Shown: positions 11,246 to 22,994, counted from the first letter of the stretch. The stretch is 64,000 bases of DNA from Silene latifolia (GCF_048544455.1 NC_133536.1:30940152-31004151), one strand, 5' to 3'. The notes: generated by a model from the sequence alone, not told the origin. A program made the numbers and translations.

Positions 11246-11842
11246 ATGTCTTCCTTCCTCTTCTTAGCATCAATCACTCTAGTCCTACTCTCAATCCTCC
11301 CAGTCTCCTCGGCTGATCGTGCCCTTGATTCCGACGGTGACCCGATAATTAATGGGAGGGAGTATTACATTATCCCAATAAGCGGTACGAGTGGTCTTAC
11401 CTACACCCAAAAACACTTTCAATGTCCACTCTACATTACCAAAGAAAAAACTGAAAATTCACCTGGTACCCCTGTTAAGATCTCTGTCACCATTAACATC
11501 AGAACCGTCATTTACCTTGACGAACCCATTGGCTTAGCCTTCAAAAGCCCTACGCCATGCGACGACTCCCCGGAATGGAAACAGACTTGGGTAACGTGGG
11601 ACCAAAATGTTTACATCACCACAGGCGGTGTTCGCACCGTACCAGATTCTCTCCCTTTCTTCATCACTGAGACGGATATGTCTTCCGACTTTATATATGC
11701 GTTAAAGTTTTCGGTTTCAGATAGCAAAGAGGTTCGTTTTAATGTTGGATTACATGAGAATGGACTCTTAGGTCTCACCGAGTATCCTATTCTTGTGAAA
11801 TTCAAGAAAGCTTTCAATGTTCTTGAGTTATCTACCTCTTAA
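11246..11842 (+). CDS. Kunitz-type (STI/miraculin family) protease inhibitor
   Basis: An intact, intronless 198-residue frame, the normal form and length for this family. Residues 1-23 are a hydrophobic signal peptide ending VSSA, so the mature protein starts near DRALDSDG and should enter the secretory route to vacuole or apoplast. The Kunitz signature is seen at residues 26-43 (LDSDGDPIINGREYYI), with Ala where the pattern usually has an aliphatic residue. The beta-trefoil end is typical (NVGLHENGL, then YPILVKFKKAF). Cys60 and Cys105 match the first conserved disulfide; the second cysteine pair is absent, so this is a single-disulfide member. Arg86 lies near the expected reactive-site loop, but I cannot assign P1 safely. 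Such proteins usually block serine proteases in defence or storage; some have lost inhibition. ATG context AAAATGTC is good. It is the only clear host gene in the window. Confidence 0.92.
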   Translation: MSSFLFLASITLVLLSILPVSSADRALDSDGDPIINGREYYIIPISGTSGLTYTQKHFQCPLYITKEKTENSPGTPVKISVTINIRTVIYLDEPIGLAFKSPTPCDDSPEWKQTWVTWDQNVYITTGGVRTVPDSLPFFITETDMSSDFIYALKFSVSDSKEVRFNVGLHENGLLGLTEYPILVKFKKAFNVLELSTS

Positions 11843-11947
11843 AAACTAAATCAATAATAATTACTATGTCATATCGTCTTATATTGTGAGATAATCCTCT
11901 TAATATAAAAACACTTGGTTATTCATAATTATAAATGAATGCTTATC

Positions 11948-11953
11948 AATAAA
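11948..11953 (+). terminator. Probable poly(A) signal of the Kunitz gene
   Basis: AATAAA, 105 bp after the stop codon, within AT-rich DNA and followed by T-rich sequence. A plausible plant near-upstream element; weaker AATAAT runs occur closer to the stop. Confidence 0.5.
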
Positions 11954-12194
11954 AGAGGATCGTCCATACTTTGTAAAACTTCTTATTTTATAATTTGTGT
12001 TTATAGTAAGTTGTTATCTATATCCATGGTGTCATGTAATGTTATGAACGGTGTTGTATCAATAAGTTCATCCTCGAGTTATGAAGGGTGTTGAATTATG
12101 AAGGATGTAATAATTAGTGTATTATGTACTACTGTGTTGTGTAAGTTTGGTGCTAAATGATTTTATTACGATGAACAATTATTGTATAGGCTGA
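11954..12194. other. AT-rich DNA downstream of the Kunitz gene
   Basis: No gene or clear repeat seen. Short TATGAAGG-like words recur near 12080-12105 but do not form an array. Confidence 0.4.
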
Positions 12195-12203
12195 TTTATA
12201 ATT

Positions 12204-13037
12204 GGGTTTTTCTATGTGATACCTAGAACTGACAAGTCTGACCCGACTCGAATCCGAGCAAACCCGACTCAAAAATATTGCGACCCGAAACTGACCCGAC
12301 CCAACCCGAACCCGACACGACCCAATTATCAAGTGACCCGAACCCGATATTGACCCGACCTCATGCTGACCTGATTAAATTGATGACCCGACAATTATTA
12401 AACTTAAGTTTGATCAAAATGAAAGTGATTTTGTGTTTAGATTGATATGTTTGACTTAGTAATGAAGTAATTAAACCAAATAATAGGTTAAAAACTAAAT
12501 CTAATGGTAAAAAATTGAAATATTGCGATTATGTAACCGGACCCGATAATGACCCGACCCAAACCCGATACATCATTTGACCTGAAATGACCCGAACCCA
12601 ATATGATCCGACCCGACGTGACCCGACCCAAACCCGACCCCACTGACCCAATTGATACCTCATGTTTTTTCTAATTTTACGTGGCACTCTTCGTTTTTTT
12701 TTTCAAAACATCGGATATCCCTAAACTTAGTGAAAACCTTTAAAAATACCGAAAATGCACTCATCCGCCTCTTTAAAACATTTATTTTATGCAATTTTTG
12801 TTGATTTTTTTTGCAATAATTTGTCGTATAATTAACATAAATATAGTCTACCCAATCGTAAACATGTTTTTTTTTTTGCAAAATTTAACGGTTTGAAAAC
12901 TCAATTTTTAGTAGTTTGGGTATCTTAAGAACTATTTACAAAGTTCAGGGGTACCATGCATTAATATTTTTCAAAAAAAAAAACGAGTAGTACCACGTAA
13001 AATTCGTAAAAACACGAGGGTATCACGAAGAAAACCC
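12204..13037. mobile_element. Mutator-like MITE interrupted by another repeat
   Basis: The ends are inverted: GGGTTTTTCTATGTGATACC on the left, and its near reverse complement at 13018-13037 on the right. The 9 bases on either side, TTTATAATT (12195-12203) and TTCATCATT (13038-13046), agree at 7 of 9, suggesting a decayed 9-bp duplication as made by Mutator-type transposases. Once the inner insert (12225-12652) is set aside, the left arm carries on at 12661 and keeps pairing with the right arm (ATTTTACGTGG against CCACGTAAAAT). No transposase is encoded. Confidence 0.65.
12225..12652. mobile_element. CCCGA-rich repeat inserted in the MITE, 8-bp duplication
   Basis: A 428-bp unit whose two ends are dense in the words ACCCGA, CCCGAC and GACCCGACCC, with an AT-rich middle (12380-12540). 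It is flanked by exact 8-bp copies of TGATACCT (12217-12224 and 12653-12660), which interrupt the left inverted repeat of the host MITE. An 8-bp duplication is typical of hAT transposons, but I see no convincing terminal inverted repeat, so a hAT origin is only inferred. Confidence 0.6.
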
Positions 13038-13046
13038 TTCATCATT

Positions 13047-13330
13047 TATACGGAGTATTGAAACTTTGACCATAAATACATCATAAAATATAATAATTTA
13101 TAATATGATATTTACATTGTTGTATTTGCGATAAAAAAATCTTTCATAAAAATTTATTTTAATCGAAACAAATAAGGTATAGGTGATTTAAGTTAAAATA
13201 ACGGTCAAAGTGTCGTCTAAGAGACCGTGTATTAAGTAAATAAATGGGTAAAACAAATAGGTATGGAGGACGTATTAATGTTCCCATTTCACAAACTCTT
13301 TTTCGATAAACATTGAATCATTAACAATTA
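13047..13330. other. AT-rich DNA, possible decayed Stowaway-like MITE
   Basis: No gene seen. TACGGAGTA (about 13050-13058) and GGAGGACGTATTA (about 13266-13278) loosely resemble the opposite ends of a Stowaway-type element about 220 bp long. The match is weak. Confidence 0.25.
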
Positions 13331-13499
13331 AGGCCTCGTTTGGTTGCCCTTTGGAATACAACTCCACCGGAATATCGAATTCATGAGAATTAAGTTCTCA
13401 CATGAAATTCATGTGAATTAGCTAAATCCATTTGGTTGCCGACGTAGGAATTCAATTACACCGGAATTTGCAATTAATGGGGGGGGGGGGGGGTAATTC
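13331..13499. other. Possible hAT-like end and a poly(G) tract
   Basis: GGCCTCGTTTGGTTGCC (about 13332-13348) is a familiar end of plant hAT-type MITEs, and TTTGGTTGCCGACGTAGG recurs nearby (about 13432). The opposite terminal inverted repeat is not found, so it is a fragment at best. A run of about 15 G lies at 13479-13493. Confidence 0.3.
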
Positions 13500-14175
13500 T
13501 TTTTTTTTTTTTTTTGTGGACGAAATGAACTTAGATTAACGATCAAAAGGATAGTTCGAGTGCATCATGGGGGCAGGTCGGGGGGGAGTAGCGTACTAGC
13601 CATAACAAAATCCAACGTACAAATATCTATTACAAATAAAGGGGCATGCGCCCAAGTAAAAAACCCATTACAAGAGCTAGTATCCTTTATTATGGAGTAT
13701 TTGGCGATTGTGTCCGCAACTCTATTTGCCGATCTCTTCTTAAAAAATTATCTTCAAATGCGGTGAGTCCTCCAATTGTTCCCTACACTCGAGAATGATA
13801 TTAGCGTAAAGGCCACAAGGTGGGTCTCTCTTTAAAATAGCATTCACGACATTAACCCAATTCGAGGCAATAACAACGTTAAGAGCAAGTGAGCTAGAAA
13901 AACGTAACCCTTCTCTAATGGCAAGTACCTCACAACTGAATTAGTTTGGGGCACCCAAGCGGAGAGACCAACCCTTAACCCAAGACCCAACACTATCCCT
14001 AGCAACACACTCCCACACCAGCAAAGTAGGAAGAGGAGGAGAAGGCCGCATCAACATTAACTTTAAGCCAATTATGCGGGGAAAAGGCACAGCTACCCGA
14101 GTAGCAATAGGCAGACAAGCGGTTATCAGTGTGGTGGGGGGGGGGGGGGGGTTCACAGTGAGTGGCAGACGCCCA
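13500..14175 (-). pseudogene. 3' end of a LINE: RNase H-like domain and poly(A) tail
   Basis: Read on the minus strand this is the C-terminal RNase H-like domain found at the end of many plant L1-type LINE ORF2 proteins. Pieces seen: WLKVNVDAAF (first catalytic Asp), CEVLAIREGL (the Glu), ASNWVNVVNAIL (where an ESDS-type Asp is expected but Ser-Asn is present) and KRSANRVADTIAKYS (the last Asp). A stop codon and at least one frameshift interrupt it, near 13937-13940 and 13995-14015. The T run at 13500-13515 on the plus strand is the poly(A) tail. The rest of ORF2 is absent; E3 cuts the copy at 14175 and a further 30 bp lie at 22995-23024. An old, dead copy. Confidence 0.75.
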
Positions 14176-15448
14176 TGAAGGAAATGTAGATCTATATACA
14201 TACTAACATACTCATATATGTCGAAATTAATTTGTCATAAAATTAAATACGGATTTTATGCATGCAAACACTATGATAAAATAGAGGAGAAATCATGTTC
14301 TTACATTGGGATTTCGGTTTTATTGGGCACAAAAGAAATCTCCTTTTCTTTTGTTCTTGACCTTTCCTAAGATGGAAGAACAAGATCCAAGTGTAGGATC
14401 TCTCCTTAGGATTAATACCCAAAGCTTTCTCTTAATTCAAATTAATATTATAAGTACTAGTATAATATTAATCTAGTAGAAAATTGAACCAAAAATATTT
14501 ATAAAACACTTTAATATTTCGGTTTATAGAGAGAAGAAGAGGGGGATTTTTATTCTCTCTAGAAATTGTATTTTGGATGAGTGAATGAATGAATATAATT
14601 TACATCATTTTGTATATTATTAGGTAAAATTATGGAAAAACCATGATGGGTTTTGTCTTCTCAAAACCGTGTAAGAGGAGGGATTTTGGGGAGCCAATGC
14701 ATGAAAAAATTGTTCTTCACAATAAAACAATAGGGTTGCATGGCTAGTGACTAGGGTAATCATCATGCCCTCCACTAATTACAATCAACATATAATTAGC
14801 TTAAAAACCCTCTAATTTTCGGTCCACTTGATAATATGGATTCCATATTATTTTTGTCAATTGTTAATATGTCACATGTCATATGTGACATAAATTTGTT
14901 ATGTATTTTTAACATATTAAAAATCAACGTATTAATAAAAATACGTCACATACAAAAAACGACTTAGTAATTTCATAATTACTTGTGCCAAAATATTTTA
15001 CCATTTATAAATCACAACAGATTGTATTTATAATAATTCATTCAATTTCGATTGTTTCTTTAAACATTAATTTCATCCGAGTAATGATATAATTCAATTA
15101 CTCAGACCGTATCTCATTTAATCACATTTCAATTTGATACGTAAATTTTACTTCCAAAAATCGCCCGTCAATTTTCAAGTAATTTAATTAACTCGTAACA
15201 TTATACGATTAATTAAATAATCAATTAAGAGTGTTGCCCTATAGGTATGACCTAGGGGGTCAACTGATCACCACCGTCGCACGACAGTAATGTCAAACTC
15301 TAGTCACCAATCATTACCGATATATGTTGACCGATTGACAAGAATAATATTACTTCCCAATTGTATTCTTTATAATGAGATTTAAACATGTGATCATCAT
15401 GATCAACAGTCGTGATCGCATTATTGTCGGAGGACACATATTCCAACA
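14176..15448 (-). repeat. E3 3' LTR (1273 bp)
   Basis: Begins TGAAGGAAAT and ends TTCCAACA in plus-strand terms. Direct copy of 21721-22994. Confidence 0.9.
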
Positions 15449-18400
15449 ATATCCCACTTGTCCTCGACAAGTGTGCGTCACCAATTCTCTTGTCCTATTA
15501 CTATCTCCCACTCAATGCAAGGTGTCTTTCAGGTCGTACTTGCAAGTGATCATATCGAGAGTGGTTTCCTCGATCTGGAGAATAACTGATTGACCGGACT
15601 TATCTATCATAGATACTTTCCGAGCATGGCCACGCATTTCCAGTTCATTACTCCTCGAGTGGCCCTGAGATATTGTTATAAACCTGACTAGGGGTGGACA
15701 ATTCCTATCGCACTCATTCCCTTCGACTAGCCACAGCCATCATAACCCAAAATATGCCCATTTGACCCCATTTACGAAGGTCGTAGTAACACAAATCAAA
15801 GTTAATCTGAAACTGTGCCATCTTAGGAGAATAGTCTTTAGTCAAAAGAATCGACTCATTTGAATACTATAGTAGCTCTCGCCATGACCAAGCTATATAG
15901 ATTTGCCAGAACTCTATAAGCGGTCATTAGGCCCGACAAAAATGTTCCTAACAGTCTGCCTATGTGATCGACTAGTCATCTCACATGACTCTATGGCACT
16001 TGAACTTGCCATCAATCGCATCACACTCTAGTCACTTCGAGACGTCACCTCATATAAGTAACTATGGGCAAAAACAATGTTAATCCATGTTCACTTTAAC
16101 GGGGTTCAATTGTCTCTACAACCCGTTTGGATATAACAATGTACAAGGTGAGTTAATAATAACTCAAACGACAAATGTCGATATTACACTCGGGTAGTCA
16201 ATATCATATTACAACCTTGTGATGTATATCATAAGTGTAAACACTTATTGATTGCAATAGATGTTTTAACATGCCATGTGTCCATGTGTTCAAACCTCTT
16301 ACACTTGCAATTTACTTTACATTCATGTTCTCTCTCATAGCATGAATCTTTTCAAGTACACACCAAGGTTCCCGACCTTGGTTTTGGTTCTTTAACTTGA
16401 AAGAGCCTTTTTATCGATTATCTCATAACGAACGAATTTGTAATGAATGATATAACTTGTACTGTACTGATCAAGTACTCCATCCACACACAATGCACTA
16501 GGTATATGTTTTGTAGAATCTTGTAACAATTGACAAGATTATTTAGCTTAACACTTCTCACAAGTCCTAGCTTAACTAGGAAAGATTGATTTTAAATAAC
16601 CTCTTATTCAACCAAGCATCTTTCCAAAAACTTCTCTTTTCTCTTTCTAGGCTTGAAAGAATTGGGATTCTCATAAATCCTCATATGTGCTCGGATTTTC
16701 TATAACATGTGCAACCTCTTGACACACAATAGAGCATTCCGTCAAACACTGAAATCGCTCATCGGATTCTTGAGAATGCATGACGTTTCTATTTTGGCTC
16801 ACCAATCAATCATCATTCTTTTATGCATATGATTCATAATTGGACATGTACATGATTATTCTAATGGTGGAAACATTAGTTACTAATAATCATGAGATCA
16901 ACCATTCATAGGTTCAATGAACGACCATGACTGCTAATGGCAATTCCATTTTCATCTACATGAATAACCTATGTGAATGTTGATACGATGTGTATCTCTT
17001 AATACTAATCCAACATCCCTTGATGTAATTGGATTCATCATAGTCCATTTTCATCCAGAATTGAAAACTCAAAAGCTTCTTTATGAAAGAAGGTATTAGC
17101 TCGTCATTCTTTAATGAGTGATGAGTTGTAAACATTCAAAGGATGATAGCTCCCACTAAATTTCATGTCTTTACATGAGAATTTCCTAACTCCCACTCAA
17201 TTCTACATATTTCGAAATTGAGTTCTCAATCGAAACCTTTTATTAAGAATTGAAATATAAATTTCATTGCCAAGTTATTAGGATAAAACCATATATGTTC
17301 CCATCATATCCTTTCAAAATACCTATTTTGAAGTGGTCTCATCTTAACCTTACGGAAAGAGATTTTAAATCTCCAACACACTCATGTCATAATGATGTGT
17401 AGTAATGTCATTATTCAAATATAAACAATATCTAGAATACGTCCTTCGCAAATACCCTTTTGGAAGGAGGTTTAACCATTTCGTAGCGAGGTTAAGCAAT
17501 GACATTTGCGTGGTTAAAACTTTGGTCGTTGAAGATATCGGTATATCAATCTTTGCAACTCGATCATAACTAGTATGTTACTATGATTCATTTAGGCTCT
17601 TAAGTAAATCTCAAGGTTGAAACTATTGGTCAAATGTTTCATAAACTTTAGTCAAAAACTTGTTAAGACTTTACATTAGTCATTTTTCTTCCAAAACTTT
17701 CTTTTGGTTTCCTCGTGTAGTTATCTTGAGAAAATTCTCTTATGATTACTACACTCGGTCTCTTTAGTCATATAGAACTAACTTGAAACCATAGATCTCA
17801 TCTATTCGGCATACTATGTGAATAAATATACCTTCATTCAATCATTCTCTCTTGCGTAGATCTTCATATACACAAGTACACAATTTTATCTTGCCTTGTG
17901 TGTTGTGTCCTCATTTTTCTCCCACTCTATCTTTAGAATAAATACACTATTGATTCAAAGATAGCATATGAGACACAAATTAATGATGTTGAAGTATAAG
18001 GAGAACTATCTCATAGATAGACTAATAGTTATTGATTTCATATGTGTACTTGGTGGTTGACATTCCTTTAAGAGAGTTCATAGACTCAAAATCGCTTTAT
18101 AAATGATCATACACAAGCTTTAAGCATGTGGACATATAATGAAACCCGTCATTATATTTGTCTATTAGATCACCTTAAGTGACTAATCTTATGTTTCAAA
18201 GTGCAAGCAATTAAAGATGAATTTTAGAACATAAAAGGATAAATGATAAAACGGGTGACTTGGGTTGCAAACCAAGTCACCATCATCCAAAATACAAACC
18301 ATTATCCAAAATACCTTTCCATGTCGAACACGGAAATTTAAAGTTCTAAAGATTCAAAACATAAATTAAAGTAAGACAATAAAAAGCAAAGCTCCATAAA

Positions 18401-18550
18401 AGCTATCCCTAGCTTCTTGATGGTTTCTCATGCTTGCTTTTCCTTTCCCTTGTCTTTGCTTTGTGGAGGCCCTATTTACAATAAAAAGGGAGATACATTA
18501 TCACAACTTTGCATCATAATACCATAGTTGAATTAGAAACATAAAAGAAG
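15449..18550. other. E3 noncoding region between gag remnant and 3' LTR
   Basis: About 3.1 kb without any reading frame resembling pol. The 12 bases next to the LTR are the polypurine tract (on the minus strand CAAGTGGGATAT). The first 650 bp match the same position of E7 (44208-44900) closely, so this part is conserved in the family; the rest diverges. Confidence 0.7.
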
Positions 18551-18722
18551 GATAGTCATTTACCTACTGGAGTGATCTTTCCAGCTTTGATATCACCAAG
18601 GTATTTGGAACAATTTCTTTTCCAATGTCCCATGCCATTACAATAAGGGCATTTATCAAGAGGACCCTTCTTGACTTTTGAGGTGCTAGCTTCATTAGGC
18701 TTAGCTTTGGTGAATGTGGGAG

Positions 18723-19457
18723 CTAGCTTCTTGCCCTTTCTCCCATTCTTCTTGAACTTCCCTTACTCTTAGTGCTTATGTTAAGCACATCCTTGGGAGG
18801 GTTCACATTTAATCCCATGTCCCTCTCGGCTTGCACAAGTAACTTGTGCAACTCCTCAAGAGACACATCCTTGTCTTTCATGTTGAAATTCACCCGGAAT
18901 TGCACATATGCCTTGACTTTGGACAAGGAGTGTAGAATCCTATCTACGATGAGTTCTTTGGGGATTTCAACCTTTTGAATTTTCAAGGTCTCGACAAGCT
19001 CCATGAGTTTGAGCACATGAGGGCTAACCTTTTGGCCCTCTTTGAAGTCGAGATCAAAGAATGCCGCGGCCGCCTCATATTGGACGATCCGCGGAGTTTG
19101 TGAAAACATGGTCACAAGTTTGGAGTAAATCTCATTAGCATTGCCCATTTTAAAGGCTCTCCTTTGGAGTTCCGCCTCCATCGCAAATATTAAGACATTT
19201 TTCATTGCGGCGGACTCCTTTTGGTAAGCCTCATATGCTTCCCTAGTGGCCGCGGTGGACCTAGTGGAGGGTTCGGGTGGAGAGGCCTCGGTAAGGTAAC
19301 GAAGCTTGTCGTCACCTTCAGCGGCTAATTTGAGTTGGGCATCCCATTCGGAGAAATTTGACCCATTCTTTTCAAGTTTACATCGATCCATAAAGGATCG
19401 GAGCCAAAACGAACTAGCGAGAGGTGTAGCATTAGGAGTTGGTGTTGGTGTTGCCAT
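18723..19457 (-). pseudogene. E3 gag-like frame (Ty1/copia)
   Basis: 244 codons starting MATPTPTPNATPLASSFWLR. The body matches the copia-type gag fold family (UBN2/gag-polypeptide): GSNFSEWDAQLKLAAEGDDK, EAYQKESAAMKNVL, SKLVTMFSQTPRIVQYEAAA, ILHSLSKVKAYVQFRVNFNM. It would form the particle shell. A zinc-knuckle-like remnant is visible just downstream (18590-18660). No enzyme domains follow. Broken as a gene set; the gag core itself reads well, which fits recent mobility using proteins in trans. Confidence 0.8.
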
Positions 19458-19559
19458 TTGTTATGAAAAATAAGTGGTCTACAAAACAAAATAAAAGGAG
19501 TAAAACAATTGTCGTTTTAATAATACTCGTAAAAATGTATGATTTAAACAAGTTTTATG

Positions 19560-20010
19560 CATTTTTCTAGTGACCTCTACCCAACTAGATAAATGATTCC
19601 AAAACCCAAATTCATATCGACTTAGGCACGGTGGGGCCGGTACATCCTTTATCAATATAACTCGGTGGATTGACGTTTAATCGATTCTACTTTTAGAACT
19701 CTTGGTCGATAATATTACATTAACAATTATCTTTAGCCCAAAATACGTTCGACAAGGGCACGGTGGGGCCGATACATCCCTTATCAAAAACTTTTGTTGA
19801 GTTCAATCCAAATTTCGAATAAATGTGTCCATGATCCAAACCCACATTAACTTGGGCACGGTGTGGCCGATACATCCCTTATCAACATGAATTCGGTGGA
19901 TTAACATTCATCACCCACTTCCCCTACGTAACAAGGTTTGTACCCCGGTGGGGCCGAGCGCACTCCCTCGCGAAATAGGTTTTCATGGTTTCTACTATTT
20001 GGTAAGGCTA
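19560..20010. repeat. E3 leader repeats with a GGCACGGTGGGGCC core
   Basis: Within the long leader, a motif built on GGGCACGGTGGGGCCGATAC followed by TCCCTTATCAA recurs about four times (near 19625, 19755, 19855 and 19940), spaced 85-130 bp. Between copies are paired words such as CTCGGTGGATT and ACCCACTTCCCC. E7 keeps the same series at 57955-58275. Conservation between two diverged elements suggests a role in the RNA, such as packaging or translation control; this is inference. Confidence 0.6.
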
Positions 20011-21698
20011 TGTCTTAATTAATTGTTTTAGCGAGAGGTCATGTCAATTTATTATCTATCACGTTTTAAGTGAACTAAAGCGGTGAACTACGATAATTTT
20101 AATTGACACGGTCGATAAACTCGATAAAATGACAATGCATGTTTAGTTATGGCGATTTAGCGATGCATGTGACATAAAATAAAATGCAAGCATAAAGATA
20201 AATAAATCCTAGTATGGCCTTTCCTAAAATAGAAAAACTATTTAACTATTACATATTCGGAAACCAACTCCATTGGTCCCTTGAACTTCGGTTGTGACAC
20301 GCATCTCGAGGTAACACCGTCTTTATGTATCGCCATTCTTGAAGAAATCCGTCTTTTGGAACTCCGGAATGAATAAAATTACATAATAAATTACATAATT
20401 TCCTATTATACATTTGTAACTAAAATAAAAATAAATCTATTAAATTACAAAACGGTGATACGAGATCACAATAAAATTACAACCGAATCGATATTCCCAT
20501 ACATTTCGGGAAATACCAATTAAAATCTAAGGCCATACTAAGTAAAATTACATAATTCAAAATTACATAAATAAAAATTATGACAATCATAAAGAAAAAT
20601 GCAGCATTATAATATGTATGAACATGCTCAATTTTTATGCTAAATCGCCTTTAATTAGCCAATATCGTATATTACTCGGTTTTTACGGATTTGCGTGATT
20701 TCAACATTTTATAATCACAAAAATACATAAACTCATATTTATGCATAAGTTAATTACCCTAACCTCTTAGGACTCAAAATTTAGTCTTCACTAATAATTT
20801 GACCATAATTAACCCATATTTTATAAAATTTTTCATAAATGGATCAAAAATTACAAAAATAAGTCATAAACTTCAAATAAATCACAAAATTTCAAATAAA
20901 TTCAAAATTTGAAATTTAAATTCATGAACATTCTGGAAAAATACCATGACACTCATAATGTTCAAAATCTTAGGTTAAAAATTTCGAAATTTTTTTTCCG
21001 GAAAAATAATGTTGCGGTTTATCGATTTTTAATAAAATAATCATAAAAACATGGAAAAATTATTTTCACTAAATTTTCAATTTTAGATCTGAAAAAGATA
21101 ATAAAATGCAACATTAAACATTTTTCCTAAGTCATAGATTATGTTTTATTAATTTTCCACTAATAATGTCACTATTTATGCTATTTTTCTTCAAAAATCC
21201 ATAAATCATGCAAAAAGACTTCTTTATAGCCAATTATTTTACACACATCTTGTAAAATTTCATGTGACAACATATTAATTTTCTATGACCAGATTCGAAA
21301 TTTAACTCATATTAACCTATTTTTCACCTAAATCCGAATTTAATAATGAAAAATTCATTTTTCGAGCATAACAAGTCCAAAAATTATGAAAATTTACAGG
21401 TTATCTCAAAATAATATATGTGACAACATATCCAAAAATCAACAGAAAATTCGAAGTATAGCTAATTTTAGACCAAAAATGACATTTTTACTCATAAAAT
21501 TATATTTAAATGCCATTATTGTAAATTATGAACAATAAAAATCCGAATAATTAACCAAAATATCCTAAAACATTTTAGGACCAGAAATATTAACATGCAT
21601 GGATTAATTTCGTGATATATCATAATAACACAAATTTTACAAGTTTTATTTGTTATTCTTATAACTCGAAAAAACTTTTAACCGATTTGCATGCAAAC
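20011..21698. other. E3 AT-rich leader, no gene
   Basis: About 1.7 kb of very AT-rich untranslated leader between the LTR and gag. No reading frame or RNA gene seen; matched along its length by E7 (58320-60000). Confidence 0.6.
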
Positions 21699-21720
21699 AA
21701 CCGTGGCTCTTGATACCGAT
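21699..21720 (-). other. E3 primer-binding site, unusual Met-tRNA type
   Basis: Directly against the 5' LTR the minus strand reads ATCGGTATCAAGAGCCACGG. This resembles the initiator-Met site TGGTATCAGAGCC but with C first and one extra base in the middle. E7 has the same two departures. Confidence 0.6.
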
Positions 21721-22994
21721 TGAAGGAAATGTAGATCTATATACATACTAACATACTCATATATGTCTAAATTAATTTGTCATAAAATTAAATACGGATT
21801 TTATGCATGCAAACAATATGATAAAATAGAGGAGAAATCATGTTCTTACATTGGGATTTCGGTTTTATTGGGCACAAAAGAAATCTCCTTTTCTTTTGTT
21901 CTTGAGCTTTCCTAAGATGGAAGAACAAGATCCAAGTGTAGGATCTCTCCTTAGGATTAATACCCAAAGCTTTCTCTTAATTCAAATTAATATTATAAGT
22001 ACTAGTATAATATTAATCTAGTAGAAAATTGAACCAAAAATATTTATAAAACACTTAAATATTTCAGTTTATAGAGAGAAGAAGAGGAGGATTTTTATTC
22101 TCTCTAGAAATTGTATTTTGGATGAGTGAATGAATGAATATAATTTACAACATTTTGTATATTATTAGGTAAAATTATGGAAAAACCATGATGGGTTTTG
22201 TCTTCTCAAAACCGTGTAAGAGGAGGGATTTTGGGGAGCCAATGCATGAAAAAATTGTTCTTCACAATAAAACAATAGGGTTGCATGGCTAGTGACTAGG
22301 GTAATCATCATGCCCTCCACTAATTACAATCAACATATAATTAGCTTAAAAACCCTCTAATTTTCGGCCCACTTGATAATATGGATTCCATATTATTTTT
22401 GTCAATTGTCAATATGTCACATGTCATATGTGACATAAATTTGTTATGTATTTTTAACATATTAAAAATCAACGTATTAATAAAAATACGTCACATACAA
22501 AAAACGACTTAGTAATTTCATAATTACTTGTGCCAAAATATTTTACCATTTATAAATCACAACAGATTGTATTTATAATAATTCATTCAATTTCGATTGT
22601 TTCTTTAAACATTAATTTCATCCGAGTAATGATACAATTCAATTACTCAGACCGTATCTCATTTAATCACATTTCAATTTGATACGTAAATTTTACTTCC
22701 AAAAATCGCCCGTCAATTTTCAAGTAATTTAATTAACTCGTAACATTATACGATTAATTAAATAATCAATTAAGAGTGTTGCCCTATAGGTATGACCTAG
22801 GGGGTCAACTGATCACCACCGTCGCACGACAGTAATGTCAAACTCTAGTCAACCAATCATTACCGATATATGTTGACCAGTTGACAGTAACAATATTACT
22901 TCCCAATTGTATTCTTTATAATGAGATTTAAACATGTGATCATCATGATCAACAGTCGTGATCGCATTATTGTCGGAGGACACATATTCCAACA
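21721..22994 (-). repeat. E3 5' LTR (1274 bp)
   Basis: Upstream LTR of E3. It differs from the other copy at about 14 places by eye. Confidence 0.9.

Larger units (their letters stand above)
14176..22994 (-). mobile_element. E3: Ty1/copia-derived non-autonomous element, 8.8 kb
   Basis: LTRs at 14176-15448 and 21721-22994 are flanked by the exact duplication GCCCA (14171-14175 and 22995-22999). On the minus strand the LTR begins TGTTGG after a tract reading ACAAGTGGGATAT, a classic copia 3' junction. Only a gag-like frame (18723-19457) is recognisable. There is a leader of about 2.2 kb (19458-21720) and about 3 kb of noncoding DNA downstream (15449-18550). No protease, integrase or reverse transcriptase seen. 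The LTRs look about 99% identical, so insertion is recent, probably under a million years. Confidence 0.85.

Noticed and set aside
14141-14156. Poly(G) run, with another at 13479-13493
   Set aside because: Simple homopolymers, also prone to assembly length error; a quadruplex role cannot be supported.
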